This document shows positions 42,409 to 51,353 of a DNA stretch of 64,000 nucleotides, piece by piece. Below the pieces are notes generated by a model. The model made no database searches. It was not told the origin of the DNA and saw only the letters and a program-made list of their open reading frames with translations. The number at the start of each line of letters is the position of its first letter. Position 1 is the stretch's first letter. The DNA lies in contig NZ_URAR01000004.1 in assembly GCF_900545795.1 (NCBI RefSeq), positions 62,001 through 126,000 on the forward strand, written 5' to 3'. A program made the translations under genes and the position numbers. Source of the DNA: an uncultured Veillonella sp. GTDB lineage: Bacteria; Bacillota; Negativicutes; Veillonellales; Veillonellaceae.

Positions 42409-44877
42409 TTATTTCACAACAATATTAACAATTTTATTTGGAATAATAATAACTTTAGCTACATTCTTACCGGCAGTAAATTCTTGAATACGTGGTAATG
42501 CCAACGCTTGTGCTTCAAGTTCAGCCTTATCCATATTAACCGGAATAACTACTTTATCGCGAAGTTTGCCATTTACTTGGATAGCAATTTCCACTTCATC
42601 GACTACAAGTGCTTTTTCCTCATATTGAGGCCACGCTTCAGTGTGAATGCTAGTAGTATGGCCTAATTCATGCCATAACTCCTCTGTAATATGTGGCGTA
42701 AATGGAGCCAAGAGAAGCAATAACTTTTCAATCACTTCTTGAGCAAGTTCAGCTTGAATTGTTTCGTGATTATCACGGAATTGATACATGAAGTTTACAA
42801 GTTCCATGATGCTAGAAATAGCTGTATTGAAGTTAAATTTGCCATCAAGGTCTTCTGTTACTTTTTTAATTACGCGATGAAGCTCACGGCGAAGTGCTGT
42901 TTCATCCTTAGAAAGAGCCTCATAATGACCAGCTTTTGCCCATTCTTGGTAAGAGCCAACAATGCGCCATACACGGCCTAAGAAGCGATAAGAACCTTCT
43001 ACGCCTTCGTCGCTCCAGTCAAGATCGCGCTCTACTGGTGCAGCGAATAAAATGAAGAGACGAGCTGTATCAGCCCCATAGGAATTTACAATTTCCTCAG
43101 GAGATACTACATTGCCCTTAGACTTAGACATTTTGCTGCCTTCTTTAAGTACCATACCTTGAGTCAATAAGCCTCTAAATGGTTCGTTAAATTTCACAAG
43201 GCCTAAGTCATGAACTACTTTTACGAAGAAGCGAGAATATAATAAATGCAAGATAGCATGTTCGATACCGCCAATATATTGGTCTACATTCATCCAGTAA
43301 TCTGCAATTTTCTTATTAAACGCTTCTTTATCATTGCGCGCATCAGTGTAGCGTAAGAAGTACCAGGAAGAATCAATAAATGTATCCATTGTATCGATTT
43401 CACGGCGTGCTTCGCCACCACAGCATGGGCAGGTTGCTTTTAAGAACTCTTCAGAAGTAGCCAATGGAGAAATCGCGCCACCATCAAATACTACATCTTC
43501 TGGCAAACGCACTGGCAATTCTTCTTCAGGAACTAATTGTTCACCACATTTGTCGCAGTATACAACTGGAATTGGCACTCCCCAATAACGTTGACGGGAG
43601 ATCAACCAATCGCGAAGTCGGTAATTTACCATTTTGCGACCAATGCCACGTTCTTCAAAGTTTTTAATAATGGCTTCACGCGCATCAGCTGACGTCATGC
43701 CGTCATACTCACCAGAGTTAATAAGGATGCCATCTTCATGCACTTCATTAGTCCATTCGTCAAACGTCCATGTGTGTTCCGCATTTTGAACAACTGGAAG
43801 AATTGGCAAATTGTATTTGCGCGCAAATTTATTATCGCGCTCATCATGAGCTGGTGAACCCATAACGGCACCAGTACCATAGTCAACTAATACATAGTTG
43901 GCAATCCAAATTGGCACATCTTCACCAGTCATAGGATGCTTAGCATAGGAACCAGTGAATAAGCCTTCTTTTTCTACATCAGTAGATGTACGGTCAATTT
44001 CATTTAGATTGCGCACTTTATGAATGAATGCATCAAGTTCCGCTTTATTGGACTTATTTGCAATCAATTCTTCCACATATGGATGCTCTGGCGCTAATAC
44101 GATATAGGACACACCATAAATCGTATCTACACGAGTAGTATATACTTCAATGTTCTTATTGATTTCAGGAATTTCAAAGGCAAATTGAGCCCCTTCACTG
44201 CGTCCAATCCAGTTTTTCTGCATTGTCTTAACGCGTTCTGGCCAATGATCTAATGTATCTAAGTCTTCAAGCAAGCGATCTGCGTATTCCGTAATTTTCA
44301 AGAACCATTGCTTCAAGTCTTTCTTTTCTACTTTGTTATCGCAACGCCAGCAAAGGCCATCAATAACTTGTTCATTCGCCAATACAGTATGACAATGATC
44401 ACACCAGTTTACTTTAGCTTCTTTTTTATAGGCTAAGCCTTTTTTATAGAATTGTTGGAAAAAACATTGTGTCCAACGATAATAATCATCTTTGCAAGTA
44501 GCCACTTCGCGGTCCCAATCATAGGAAAGACCTAAAGCTTGTTGCTGACGCTTCATATTTTCAATATTTTCAAATGTCCATTTACTTGGAGCAATGCCGT
44601 TTTTAATGGCTGCATTTTCCGCTGGCATACCAAATGCATCCCAGCCCATTGGATGAAGTACATTAAAGCCTTTCATCTTTTTAAAGCGCGCCACCACATC
44701 ACCAATTGAATAGTTACGTACATGGCCCATATGTAAATTACCAGATGGATACGGGAACATTTCTAATACATAGTATTTTTCCTTGCTCTCATCATAGTCT
44801 GTTTTAAATGTGTTATGTTCAACCCAATAGGATTGCCACTTTTTCTCAATATCCTGTGCTACATACTTCTCTTGCAT
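42409..44877 (-). CDS. leuS: Leucyl-tRNA synthetase
   Basis: 822 residues. Class I motifs: PYPSGNLHMGHVRNYS (HMGH, near 42-57) and GSKMSKSKGNVV. The CP1 editing domain includes the VYTTRVDTIYGVSY block. A zinc-type cysteine cluster (CDHC, CWRC) sits before the editing domain. The protein charges and proofreads leucine. GAGGAGG precedes the ATG and a good promoter lies about 60-90 nt upstream. No T-box-like leader is visible in the short 5' region. Confidence 0.98.
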   Translation of the reverse strand: MQEKYVAQDIEKKWQSYWVEHNTFKTDYDESKEKYYVLEMFPYPSGNLHMGHVRNYSIGDVVARFKKMKGFNVLHPMGWDAFGMPAENAAIKNGIAPSKWTFENIENMKRQQQALGLSYDWDREVATCKDDYYRWTQCFFQQFYKKGLAYKKEAKVNWCDHCHTVLANEQVIDGLCWRCDNKVEKKDLKQWFLKITEYADRLLEDLDTLDHWPERVKTMQKNWIGRSEGAQFAFEIPEINKNIEVYTTRVDTIYGVSYIVLAPEHPYVEELIANKSNKAELDAFIHKVRNLNEIDRTSTDVEKEGLFTGSYAKHPMTGEDVPIWIANYVLVDYGTGAVMGSPAHDERDNKFARKYNLPILPVVQNAEHTWTFDEWTNEVHEDGILINSGEYDGMTSADAREAIIKNFEERGIGRKMVNYRLRDWLISRQRYWGVPIPVVYCDKCGEQLVPEEELPVRLPEDVVFDGGAISPLATSEEFLKATCPCCGGEARREIDTMDTFIDSSWYFLRYTDARNDKEAFNKKIADYWMNVDQYIGGIEHAILHLLYSRFFVKVVHDLGLVKFNEPFRGLLTQGMVLKEGSKMSKSKGNVVSPEEIVNSYGADTARLFILFAAPVERDLDWSDEGVEGSYRFLGRVWRIVGSYQEWAKAGHYEALSKDETALRRELHRVIKKVTEDLDGKFNFNTAISSIMELVNFMYQFRDNHETIQAELAQEVIEKLLLLLAPFTPHITEELWHELGHTTSIHTEAWPQYEEKALVVDEVEIAIQVNGKLRDKVVIPVNMDKAELEAQALALPRIQEFTAGKNVAKVIIIPNKIVNIVVK

Positions 44878-44939
44878 AACGCAGCCTCCTCATACTCCAT
44901 TTTCCTCTGATTCTTCTGTAATCATAAGTCTTAAACCTA

Positions 44940-44969
44940 ATTATATTACTAACTCATGATAGCCGTCAA
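44940..44969 (-). promoter_or_regulatory. Promoter of leuS
   Basis: Minus strand TTGACG, 18-nt spacer, TATAAT, about 62 nt upstream of the start codon. Confidence 0.72.
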
Positions 44970-45060
44970 ACATTCTCTATAGTTAGTTCTATTTTATATT
45001 GATTTGTCAATTGTATAAAACAATAAGACGTTTTGCTTCTTTTTACTTTGCTTTCGCTCT

Positions 45061-47127
45061 TTAATTTTTTACGTTCTTTTTGTCGGGCTTTTTATCAGTC
45101 TTTTTGTCCGCCTTCTTATCTGATTTTTTATTGCCCTTTTTATCCTGTTCGGCCTCTTTAGGTTCTTTGTAGTTCTTGTACACAAAATCAGCAAATTCTT
45201 CTGTTTCAAAGCCTTTACGCCATGCACCAAAGCCACCTAGATTTAACTCTTTAACCAAGGCTAATTTCGGAGCCATAGATGCTTCGTCTTCAAACCACAC
45301 TTCCGTAATAAATGACGATTTATTTCTTAAGCCCCCAGCAATGCGAGATTCCTTCATAGACTCATTGGTTTCTTTGCTCAGCGTTTTTGCATCAGCAACA
45401 TTATTTTCAACTACTTTAGTTTTATCAGATGTAACTTTTGACACAGTAACAGTATTAGCTACGCCATTAGGGCTATCAACGGCTTCCATAGGCACTACCA
45501 GTCTTGGTTCACGCCCCGTTTCTTTATATGCCAATAATTGTTCACCTAATCTATTTGTACCAAATACTACATAATTTGTTTTTAACTTGTCGTTCCAAGT
45601 AACGCGTTGTTTGTATTTCTCTTTTAAGGCCTCGGCCTCACCCATCGGTAAAGTTTTGCCTTTAGTTTCACTTATCTTAACCTTGCCTTTAGCATCAACC
45701 TCAATCTTACTTGTCCAGGAGCGCATATAATAAGGCACACCTAAGATGACTTTCTCTGATGGCACTTCTTTTAAAAGAGCCTCTACATTTTGACGCACCC
45801 ACGGATAACTTGCTACAGGGCCAGCGGTCGTACTAGAAGCCCAAGTTTCATCATAGGCCATCAATACTACATAATCTACCGCCTCGCCAAAAGCTTTGCG
45901 GTCATATACCATGGACCAATTTTCACTGTCAGAATAGCCTGTTATATCAACGGAAGACTTTATATTATAGTTGTGAAGCAAATCAGCTAAGTAGGTAACA
46001 AATTTAGTTAGCTGCTTTTTGTCTTTATAGTATACATTTTCAAAGTCAAAATTATATCCTTCATAGCCATAGGCTAAGGCATATAAAACCATATCTCGCC
46101 CAATGGCGGACCATTTTGTCTCATCTTTTAATATTTTACTTGTAAAATCTGGTTTAAATGTATTGGTCACTAAAGGCCATACTTGATAGCCAGCTGCTCC
46201 ATATTGGAGCTTGTAGTCCAAAGATACTTGGTTCTTTACAACTAAGCCCTTTTCTCCTAAATCAAATAAAGTAGGAGAAATCACTGACGTCCCTTCATGA
46301 GCTACTTTATGAGCATAAGGAGTTCCTACTAATGGATCAAACACCAAGGTAACAGTATTAGTAATTTCCTTCACATCAGGTTTGCTAACAGCCCCCACTT
46401 GTGGAGTTAATACAATCCCATCAGCTCGCTCCTCATATACTACGCCTAACATAGGTGACATAGTCTTTAAATCCACATAGGAAAAGCCATTGCGTACACT
46501 AATAGGAAGTTTTATTTTGCTAGTGCCACCACGCGCATCGCCACTATATAACATATCGCCGCCTACACGTGGCATAGGCAAGGTTATATAGGTCGTTCCC
46601 TGCTCTGTAGCAATAGGATTTAAATTCACACTTTTATAGAGAGCCAGTGGAATCCAAAGAGACTGTTGATCTTTAAAAGCGACCTCATCTCGTACTTCCT
46701 CAGTTCCATAAAGGCTTTTTACAATAATCGGTCTCGTGCCATAGATTTCACTATCAGCAAGCCCTTCCTTAATGACCTGAATCGCTGCAGATTGAGCCAT
46801 TTTATTATCTTTAACTACACTTTGTTGATTATCTTTAGATGAGCGTTCTTTAGTATCCTTAGATGAATGTTCTTTATTATTTTTAGATGATCGTTCTTTA
46901 TTGTCTTTAGGCGAATCTTGTTTAATATCTTTAAATGAATTTTGATTATTCTCCTTAAGAAGAGTCTCCTTATTCGCTTTAGATAAATTCTGTTTATTTT
47001 CTGCAACAGATACAGGTATATTTTGATTATTTACTTCTTTAGTTACTATAATTTGTTCAGCTTGACTAAATGAAGGCAAAGTCGCCACCAAGGACGCCAG
47101 TACCAAAGACTTAATCATGTGTTTCAT
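45061..47127 (-). CDS. Secreted GH18-like (YaaH/chitinase-fold) protein
   Basis: 688 residues. A signal peptide (MIKSLVLASLVATLPSFSQA) is followed by eight degenerate octads of the pattern xNKxxSxK (residues 43-106), a copper-amine-oxidase-N-like or stalk region (about 130-265), and a GH18 barrel (about 270-590). The barrel motif GYEGYNFDFENVYY aligns with DGxxxDxE, retaining the catalytic Glu, and YVVLMAYDETWA matches the later barrel strand. A Lys/Asp-rich tail (KKSDKKADKKTDKK) closes the protein. Related proteins act on peptidoglycan or chitin-like glycans; the substrate is unknown. The ribosome site AAAGGA is far from the ATG. Confidence 0.85.
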   Translation of the reverse strand: MKHMIKSLVLASLVATLPSFSQAEQIIVTKEVNNQNIPVSVAENKQNLSKANKETLLKENNQNSFKDIKQDSPKDNKERSSKNNKEHSSKDTKERSSKDNQQSVVKDNKMAQSAAIQVIKEGLADSEIYGTRPIIVKSLYGTEEVRDEVAFKDQQSLWIPLALYKSVNLNPIATEQGTTYITLPMPRVGGDMLYSGDARGGTSKIKLPISVRNGFSYVDLKTMSPMLGVVYEERADGIVLTPQVGAVSKPDVKEITNTVTLVFDPLVGTPYAHKVAHEGTSVISPTLFDLGEKGLVVKNQVSLDYKLQYGAAGYQVWPLVTNTFKPDFTSKILKDETKWSAIGRDMVLYALAYGYEGYNFDFENVYYKDKKQLTKFVTYLADLLHNYNIKSSVDITGYSDSENWSMVYDRKAFGEAVDYVVLMAYDETWASSTTAGPVASYPWVRQNVEALLKEVPSEKVILGVPYYMRSWTSKIEVDAKGKVKISETKGKTLPMGEAEALKEKYKQRVTWNDKLKTNYVVFGTNRLGEQLLAYKETGREPRLVVPMEAVDSPNGVANTVTVSKVTSDKTKVVENNVADAKTLSKETNESMKESRIAGGLRNKSSFITEVWFEDEASMAPKLALVKELNLGGFGAWRKGFETEEFADFVYKNYKEPKEAEQDKKGNKKSDKKADKKTDKKPDKKNVKN
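46810..47001. repeat. In-frame 24-bp tandem repeat x 8 in the GH18-like gene
   Basis: Eight consecutive 24-bp units encode octads such as DNKERSSK, NNKEHSSK and DTKERSSK. The period is exact and copies are diverged toward the 5' end of the gene. It produces a charged, flexible stalk after the signal peptide. Confidence 0.85.
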
Positions 47128-47255
47128 AAATTAAAATAGTTCCTTTCCTAATAAATAAAGCCGTTCCTGATATTTTAACAAAACCAGTATTGGTAAATCT
47201 CTGCCACTACTGTGTAAATACCTAGTATAGGATAAAATAGCTCCTACTCATTTTA

Positions 47256-48131
47256 TTATTCAATGATAAGCGTATGATACAGTCCAAAGAGCTGCACATC
47301 AGTGGCCACTGTGTATAATTCTTTCAGCGCCTCTTTTACATCCTCTGCATTACTCTCGATTTGTAAATCAAAAAAGAATTTATATTCCCCCAAACGCCCT
47401 TTAGTAGGTCTTGATTCTATTTTTACTAAGTTGATATGTCGCTTAGCGAAAATACCCAATCCTTCCCATAATGAACCTGGACGCAAACCATCAAGCTCAC
47501 ATAGTAAGGATAATTTAGCTCCATTAATTTTACGCAAATCAACTTGCTCTAAATCGTCCTTAATATGATCATTATGGCGCACTAAAATAAAACGCGTTAA
47601 ATTATACGCATGCTCCTGAGCCTCACCACTTAGCTGTGTGAGTCCATAGGTATGACCTAAGGCAATACCACCTATAGCTGCTTGATTAGGCAGCGCCGCT
47701 GTGCTTACAAGTTCGCCCCCTTCTGCAGTGGAGCCAGTGTAAATAGTATCAGCGTGACGCAAATATTCTGCCAGAAATGGCTTGCATTGGCGAATGGCCT
47801 GCGGATGTGAATACACCGTAGTAATATCTTTTAATTGGGCTCCTACTATACCCCAAAGATAGTGACGAATGGGCATGGCAATTTCTCCACAGATTTCAAT
47901 ATGACGATGCTCCATCAAATAATCCATAGTAGTCAACACCGTGCCACCTAAAGAGTTTTCCACCGGCACAAAGGCATATTCAGTTTCATCTCTCATAGTC
48001 ATATCAATGGCTTCTTCGATCGTGTGTGCTGGTATGGCTTCAATAGTCCAGCCTTGGCCTTTACAATATCGATGTAGTGCTTCTTCTGTAAATGTCCCCT
48101 TTGGGCCTAAAAAGGCAATCTGTTTTCTCAT
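47256..48131 (-). CDS. pheA: Prephenate dehydratase
   Basis: About 291 residues; start ATG 48131 follows GGGAG by 5 nt. PDT-domain blocks: IAFLGPKGTFTEEA, VPVENSLGGTV, and YNLTRFILV near the end of the catalytic domain, the place of the conserved TRF motif. A C-terminal ACT domain (LRPGSLWEGLGIFAKRHINL, ESRPTKGRLGEYKFFFD) confers Phe feedback inhibition in the family. It is monofunctional, with no chorismate mutase domain. It is divergent from lgt, and no attenuator is seen. Confidence 0.95.
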   Translation of the reverse strand: MRKQIAFLGPKGTFTEEALHRYCKGQGWTIEAIPAHTIEEAIDMTMRDETEYAFVPVENSLGGTVLTTMDYLMEHRHIEICGEIAMPIRHYLWGIVGAQLKDITTVYSHPQAIRQCKPFLAEYLRHADTIYTGSTAEGGELVSTAALPNQAAIGGIALGHTYGLTQLSGEAQEHAYNLTRFILVRHNDHIKDDLEQVDLRKINGAKLSLLCELDGLRPGSLWEGLGIFAKRHINLVKIESRPTKGRLGEYKFFFDLQIESNAEDVKEALKELYTVATDVQLFGLYHTLIIE

Positions 48132-48278
48132 AGTCACTCCCTAAACTCTCAAATACTTTAACTTTTTAATTATAGCACAATAAAAACTGCCTTGTCAGAC
48201 TACTTCATAGGCAGGAACTTACAATTTCTTTCCTATGTCCCTACAATTTGACGTTTTGAGTAATTCAATCTCTCTGAT

Positions 48279-48364
48279 TTGTAATATAATTTTGCTTTTT
48301 GTAATACAGTTTCATTTCTTTTGTATTACAATTTCCTTAATATTGTAATACAACTTTGTCTTAG
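48279..48364. repeat. Tandem repeat, 20-22 bp x 4, overlapping the lgt promoter
   Basis: Units at 48279, 48299, 48321 and 48343 begin TTGTAATA or TTGTATTA. The fourth unit supplies the -35 of the lgt promoter. Confidence 0.75.
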
Positions 48365-48371
48365 CTATAAT
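48343..48371 (+). promoter_or_regulatory. Promoter of lgt
   Basis: TTGTAA, 17-nt spacer, TATAAT, about 29 nt before the start codon, so the 5' untranslated region is short. Confidence 0.65.
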
Positions 48372-48399
48372 AAATATATATTATTTTGAGGAGGTCTTT

Positions 48400-49317
48400 A
48401 TGCATCAATATTTATTTCATATAGGCGATTTTCCCGTTAGAGCCTATGGCTTACTTTTATCTTTAGGTATTATTAGTGCCGCCATTGTAGCTTATTACTT
48501 ATTTAAACGCGATGGTCGTGGTTGGCATGTACATATTGTGGACTTTTCCATATTAGTCGGTATTGCTGGTATTATCGGTGCACGACTTTGGGATGTATTC
48601 TTCTTTGATTGGGATTACTATCACAATCATTTATTAGAAATCCCCTTTGTATGGCAAGGTGGTATGGCTATCCAAGGCGGTGTCGTGCTAGGCACTATAG
48701 TAGGCATTTGGTATACGCGCAAACATGGCATTGACAGCCTGGCCTTTGCCGATATTTTTGCGCCGGCCCTTATCTTAGGCCAATCTGTTGGGCGCATGGC
48801 CAATCTTATGAATGGCGATGCCTTTGGCCATCCTACAGGTGGTAATTTTGGTATTCTCTATCCAGAAACAACACTTGCCTACCGGACGTATGGAGCCCAA
48901 CCTTTATGGCCTGCCGAAATTTGGGAAGGGCAAATTGATATTTTAATCTTTGTATTCCTCCTCTTATTTAGCACGAAACGCCATAAAAAAGGCCAAGTCT
49001 TTGTGCTCTATGCTATTCTATACTCCGCAGCTCGCTTTGGACTCGAGTTCTTACGCGGTGACTATGTAGATTTAACTTTAGGTCTAAAATCTGCACAAAT
49101 GACGAGCTTAATTGTTATTATCATAGGAATTATCCTCTTTATCTATATTCAAGTGAAAGGCTCCTATGATGAGCATTTGCTTGAAGCTGATGCGGCTGCT
49201 GAAGGCGCTGCTGAAAATAATGGCTCTAGTAAAGTAGCTAAAGATAGTGCTAAAAATAACTCAGCAACGACTACAAATTCTACAAGTAAAAATAAAAGCT
49301 CTAAACGGCGGAAATAA
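48400..49317 (+). CDS. lgt: Prolipoprotein diacylglyceryl transferase
   Basis: 305 residues with about seven membrane segments. The Lgt signature GRMANLMNGDAFGHPT and the preceding GGMAIQGGVVLG block are present, as are RPGxxF-region equivalents near the C-terminal membrane helices (AARFGLEFLRGDY). It attaches diacylglycerol to the lipobox cysteine of prolipoproteins. A C-terminal tail of about 45 residues rich in Ala, Asn, Ser and Lys extends beyond the usual end. TGAGGAGG precedes the ATG. Confidence 0.96.
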   Translation: MHQYLFHIGDFPVRAYGLLLSLGIISAAIVAYYLFKRDGRGWHVHIVDFSILVGIAGIIGARLWDVFFFDWDYYHNHLLEIPFVWQGGMAIQGGVVLGTIVGIWYTRKHGIDSLAFADIFAPALILGQSVGRMANLMNGDAFGHPTGGNFGILYPETTLAYRTYGAQPLWPAEIWEGQIDILIFVFLLLFSTKRHKKGQVFVLYAILYSAARFGLEFLRGDYVDLTLGLKSAQMTSLIVIIIGIILFIYIQVKGSYDEHLLEADAAAEGAAENNGSSKVAKDSAKNNSATTTNSTSKNKSSKRRK

Positions 49318-49343
49318 TACTTTTTAGCACGCCCTAAAAAGAA

Positions 49344-49392
49344 CTCCCTACCAATACATATGATGAATGTAATGGTAGGGAGCTTTTTGTTT
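49344..49392 (+). terminator. Intrinsic terminator of lgt
   Basis: CTCCCTACCA-ATACAT pairs with ATGTA-ATGGTAGGGAG, followed by TTTTTGTTT. Confidence 0.92.
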
Positions 49393-49438
49393 GCCATATT
49401 TTAATTTTTTAAATTGATTTAGACCTATTATAAGTGAC

Positions 49439-49484
49439 TTCAAGTATTTCAAATCATTTCAATTATTTCAAACTCTTCAAATTT
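49439..49484. repeat. Short tandem repeat, 9-10 bp x 5
   Basis: Five consecutive words starting TTCAA (TTCAAGTAT, TTCAAATCAT, TTCAATTAT, TTCAAACTC, TTCAAATTT) between the lgt terminator and the next stop codon. Confidence 0.7.
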
Positions 49485-49510
49485 CTTAACTTTTTTTAAT
49501 TCTATTGGCC

Positions 49511-50062
49511 CTATATAGATGCCCCTAATTCATAGGCTTCTTGTAATTTATCGGTTCGCTTTAATACATCTCCTGCGTTCATAACACCATCACAAAGTAC
49601 AAGGCCCCGCTGTTTCCATTCAAGATAATTGGTCACCACATTGTACCATGCTAGTACCTCATCAAATTCATCGCTTTCTGCGGCACTGATAAAAGCGACT
49701 TCTTTTTTAGGCATAATCCCTTCATTAGCTTGACTGAGGGCAAATGTACGGTCTACCACCAATTTTAAGGCGCCTGTAATAGCCCAATAGTAAATAGGAC
49801 TTGCTAGTACAATAACATCAGCAGATTTAAATGCATCGTAAATTTGTATCATATCATCTTGCTGAATACAAGGATTTGCCTCATTTGCACGATTCCAGCA
49901 TTGGTAGCAACCTAAGCAACTCTTAATCGTTAGACGGTCTACAAATATTTCCTCTACAATATGACCTTTTTCTTCCGCCCCTTCACGAAAGCGCTTAGTT
50001 AACGCCACTGTATTCCCCTGCCTGCGTGATGAACCATTTAAAATTAAAATTCTCTTTGTCAT
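49511..50062 (-). CDS. NADPH-dependent FMN reductase-like flavoprotein
   Basis: 183 residues. Flavodoxin-like start ILILNGSSRRQGNTVAL with the phosphate-binding loop for FMN, then a CxxCxxC segment (SCLGCYQCW) with a further Cys, as in iron-sulfur flavoproteins, and the ASPIYYWAITGALKLVVDR signature. It probably reduces quinones, nitro compounds or other electrophiles in the cytoplasm. AAAGGAGG lies upstream. It is distantly similar to the plus-strand flavoprotein at 52042 in the same island. The repeat copy at 50116-50160 lies upstream but points away from it. Confidence 0.85.
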   Translation of the reverse strand: MTKRILILNGSSRRQGNTVALTKRFREGAEEKGHIVEEIFVDRLTIKSCLGCYQCWNRANEANPCIQQDDMIQIYDAFKSADVIVLASPIYYWAITGALKLVVDRTFALSQANEGIMPKKEVAFISAAESDEFDEVLAWYNVVTNYLEWKQRGLVLCDGVMNAGDVLKRTDKLQEAYELGASI

Positions 50063-50115
50063 ACTTCATGACCTCCTTTAACCTCTATACTTACCTAAAG
50101 TAAAGTAACTCTCTT

Positions 50116-50160
50116 AAAAGTGCGTTCTTCCTTATTAATACGATTCATGCTATAACCATA
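50116..50160 (+). promoter_or_regulatory. Orphan promoter copy A of the redox-island element
   Basis: 45 bp that match 51961-52005 at 43 positions. It includes GTGCGTTCTT (50120-50129), TTCCTT, a 17-nt spacer, and TGC-TATAAC (-10 at 50151-50156). It points rightward, away from the gene at 49511 and toward the 3' end of the gene at 50320. Confidence 0.6.
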
Positions 50161-50162
50161 GT

Positions 50163-50325
50163 ATATATAGTGACTAATCAGCTTAGCAAAGTGTATTGCC
50201 ACTCAAGTCCTATATATGGAGAAAAACACGTACTCCTCCAGTATATCCATAAAGAGCCATGTTACACGACTTGGTTTATATAGATATAAACGAATAAAAG
50301 GAGCGCGTGTTTTATTGTATTATAA
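50163..50325 (+). ncRNA. Candidate small RNA from promoter copy A
   Basis: Predicted start just after promoter copy A; the span ends at the hairpin 50223-50313 with TTTTATTGT on the plus strand. It contains no start codon with a ribosome site. It would be antisense only to the very end of the oxidoreductase gene at 50320. Inference only. Confidence 0.25.
50223..50313 (-). terminator. Long hairpin terminator after the NAD-binding oxidoreductase
   Basis: AAAACACGTACTCCT pairs with AGGAGCGCGTGTTTT (13 of 15 bases) around about 60 nt that include a nested perfect hairpin GTTTATAT-AG-ATATAAAC. T-rich on both sides (GTGTTTTTC on the minus strand), so it may serve both strands. Confidence 0.75.
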
Positions 50326-50955
50326 TGATTGTAAAGCCTCTTTAATGGGCATATGACCATCACCCATTTGGATAATTTTTCTAAATGCTTTAGGCTCTTC
50401 TAACACAGCAACTAATGTTCGTGCCACATTATCTATACTATTAGGTATGGACTTAGGAACACCAATTTGTATTAATCCATCAGTGGTAGGATGATCGATT
50501 AAATTACCAGGCTGAATTATAGTATAGTTTAAGTCAGTATTATGTATTAACCAATGATCGGCAAAGAACTTAGCAATATTATAATCCGTAATATTCACTA
50601 AATTAGGGTCCGACCATTTTTCTGGTTCTGTAGCAAAAATAGAACTCAATAATATAAAGCGTTTTGCTTGTAATTGTGTCGCCAATTTCATGGCTTTTAC
50701 AGCACCAAAAGCATCTACTTGCAATAAGTTCTTACCCCGTGAACCTGCTGTAAAATAAACCGCGTCTATGGAGCCCCATGGCTGACTATCAATCTGATTT
50801 TCTGCCATATTATACTCAACTCGTTCTACCTGCGGCATATCTTGAAATGCTTCTGTATGTCTTGCTGCCGCCAGTACCTGATGACCTGCTTCGACCAAAT
50901 AGCGTACTAGTTGGCTGCCCACTCGACCACTAGCACCAATAACTAATATTCTCAT
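50320..50955 (-). CDS. NAD(P)-binding oxidoreductase (atypical SDR, YwnB/NmrA-like)
   Basis: 211 residues. N-terminal dinucleotide motif ILVIGASGRVGSQLVRYL, AVYFTAGSRGKN, and a YNIAKFFADHW stretch in place of the classical YxxxK helix. It resembles atypical short-chain dehydrogenases of the NAD(P)-binding (NmrA-like) group, often induced by oxidants. It is divergent from the HxlR regulator with only 40 nt between the two start codons, a common arrangement for a regulator and its target. Confidence 0.83.
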   Translation of the reverse strand: MRILVIGASGRVGSQLVRYLVEAGHQVLAAARHTEAFQDMPQVERVEYNMAENQIDSQPWGSIDAVYFTAGSRGKNLLQVDAFGAVKAMKLATQLQAKRFILLSSIFATEPEKWSDPNLVNITDYNIAKFFADHWLIHNTDLNYTIIQPGNLIDHPTTDGLIQIGVPKSIPNSIDNVARTLVAVLEEPKAFRKIIQMGDGHMPIKEALQSL

Positions 50956-50995
50956 ATGTATCCTTTCTTATATTATTAACTACAAGGAGATTTTT

Positions 50996-51352
50996 ATGTA
51001 TTCACGTTGTATCGCTAAAGAGAATTTACATGACACAGGATTTTCCTACACCTTATCTTTAATCAATGGGAAATATAAAATGACCATACTCTATATACTT
51101 ATGGAGTTTGGTGTAGTTCGTTTTAATGAAATGAAAAAATATATTGGTGTCATCTCTTATAAAACATTAAGTACAGCCTTAAAGGAATTAGAAAAAGATG
51201 ATTTAGTGCACCGCAAAGAATATCCTCAAATTCCACCAAAGGTAGAATATAGTTTAACTGAGCGCGGCAAATCCTTAATGCCTATACTCGATGCACTATG
51301 TGAATGGGGCGACAATCATCGTCTTGACGCCCCAAATGATAAAAAAGAATAA
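50996..51352 (+). CDS. HxlR-family transcriptional regulator with two candidate redox cysteines
   Basis: 118 residues. Winged-helix core of the HxlR type: LSLINGKYKMTILYILMEFGVVRFNEMKK, ISYKTLSTALKELEKDDLVHRKEY and VEYSLTERGKSLMPIL. Cys5 and Cys102 fall close to the positions used by B. subtilis YodB (Cys6 and Cys101) for a thiol switch that senses quinones and diamide. AAGGAG lies upstream. It is divergently transcribed from an oxidoreductase and is surrounded by flavoproteins, which supports a role as local repressor. The sensing chemistry is inferred from position only. Confidence 0.9.
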   Translation: MYSRCIAKENLHDTGFSYTLSLINGKYKMTILYILMEFGVVRFNEMKKYIGVISYKTLSTALKELEKDDLVHRKEYPQIPPKVEYSLTERGKSLMPILDALCEWGDNHRLDAPNDKKE

Positions 51353-51353
51353 T

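Noticed and set aside
44878..45060. Possible T-box leader for leuS
   Set aside because: The 5' region after the predicted start is only about 60 nt, without specifier stem, T-box sequence or antiterminator.
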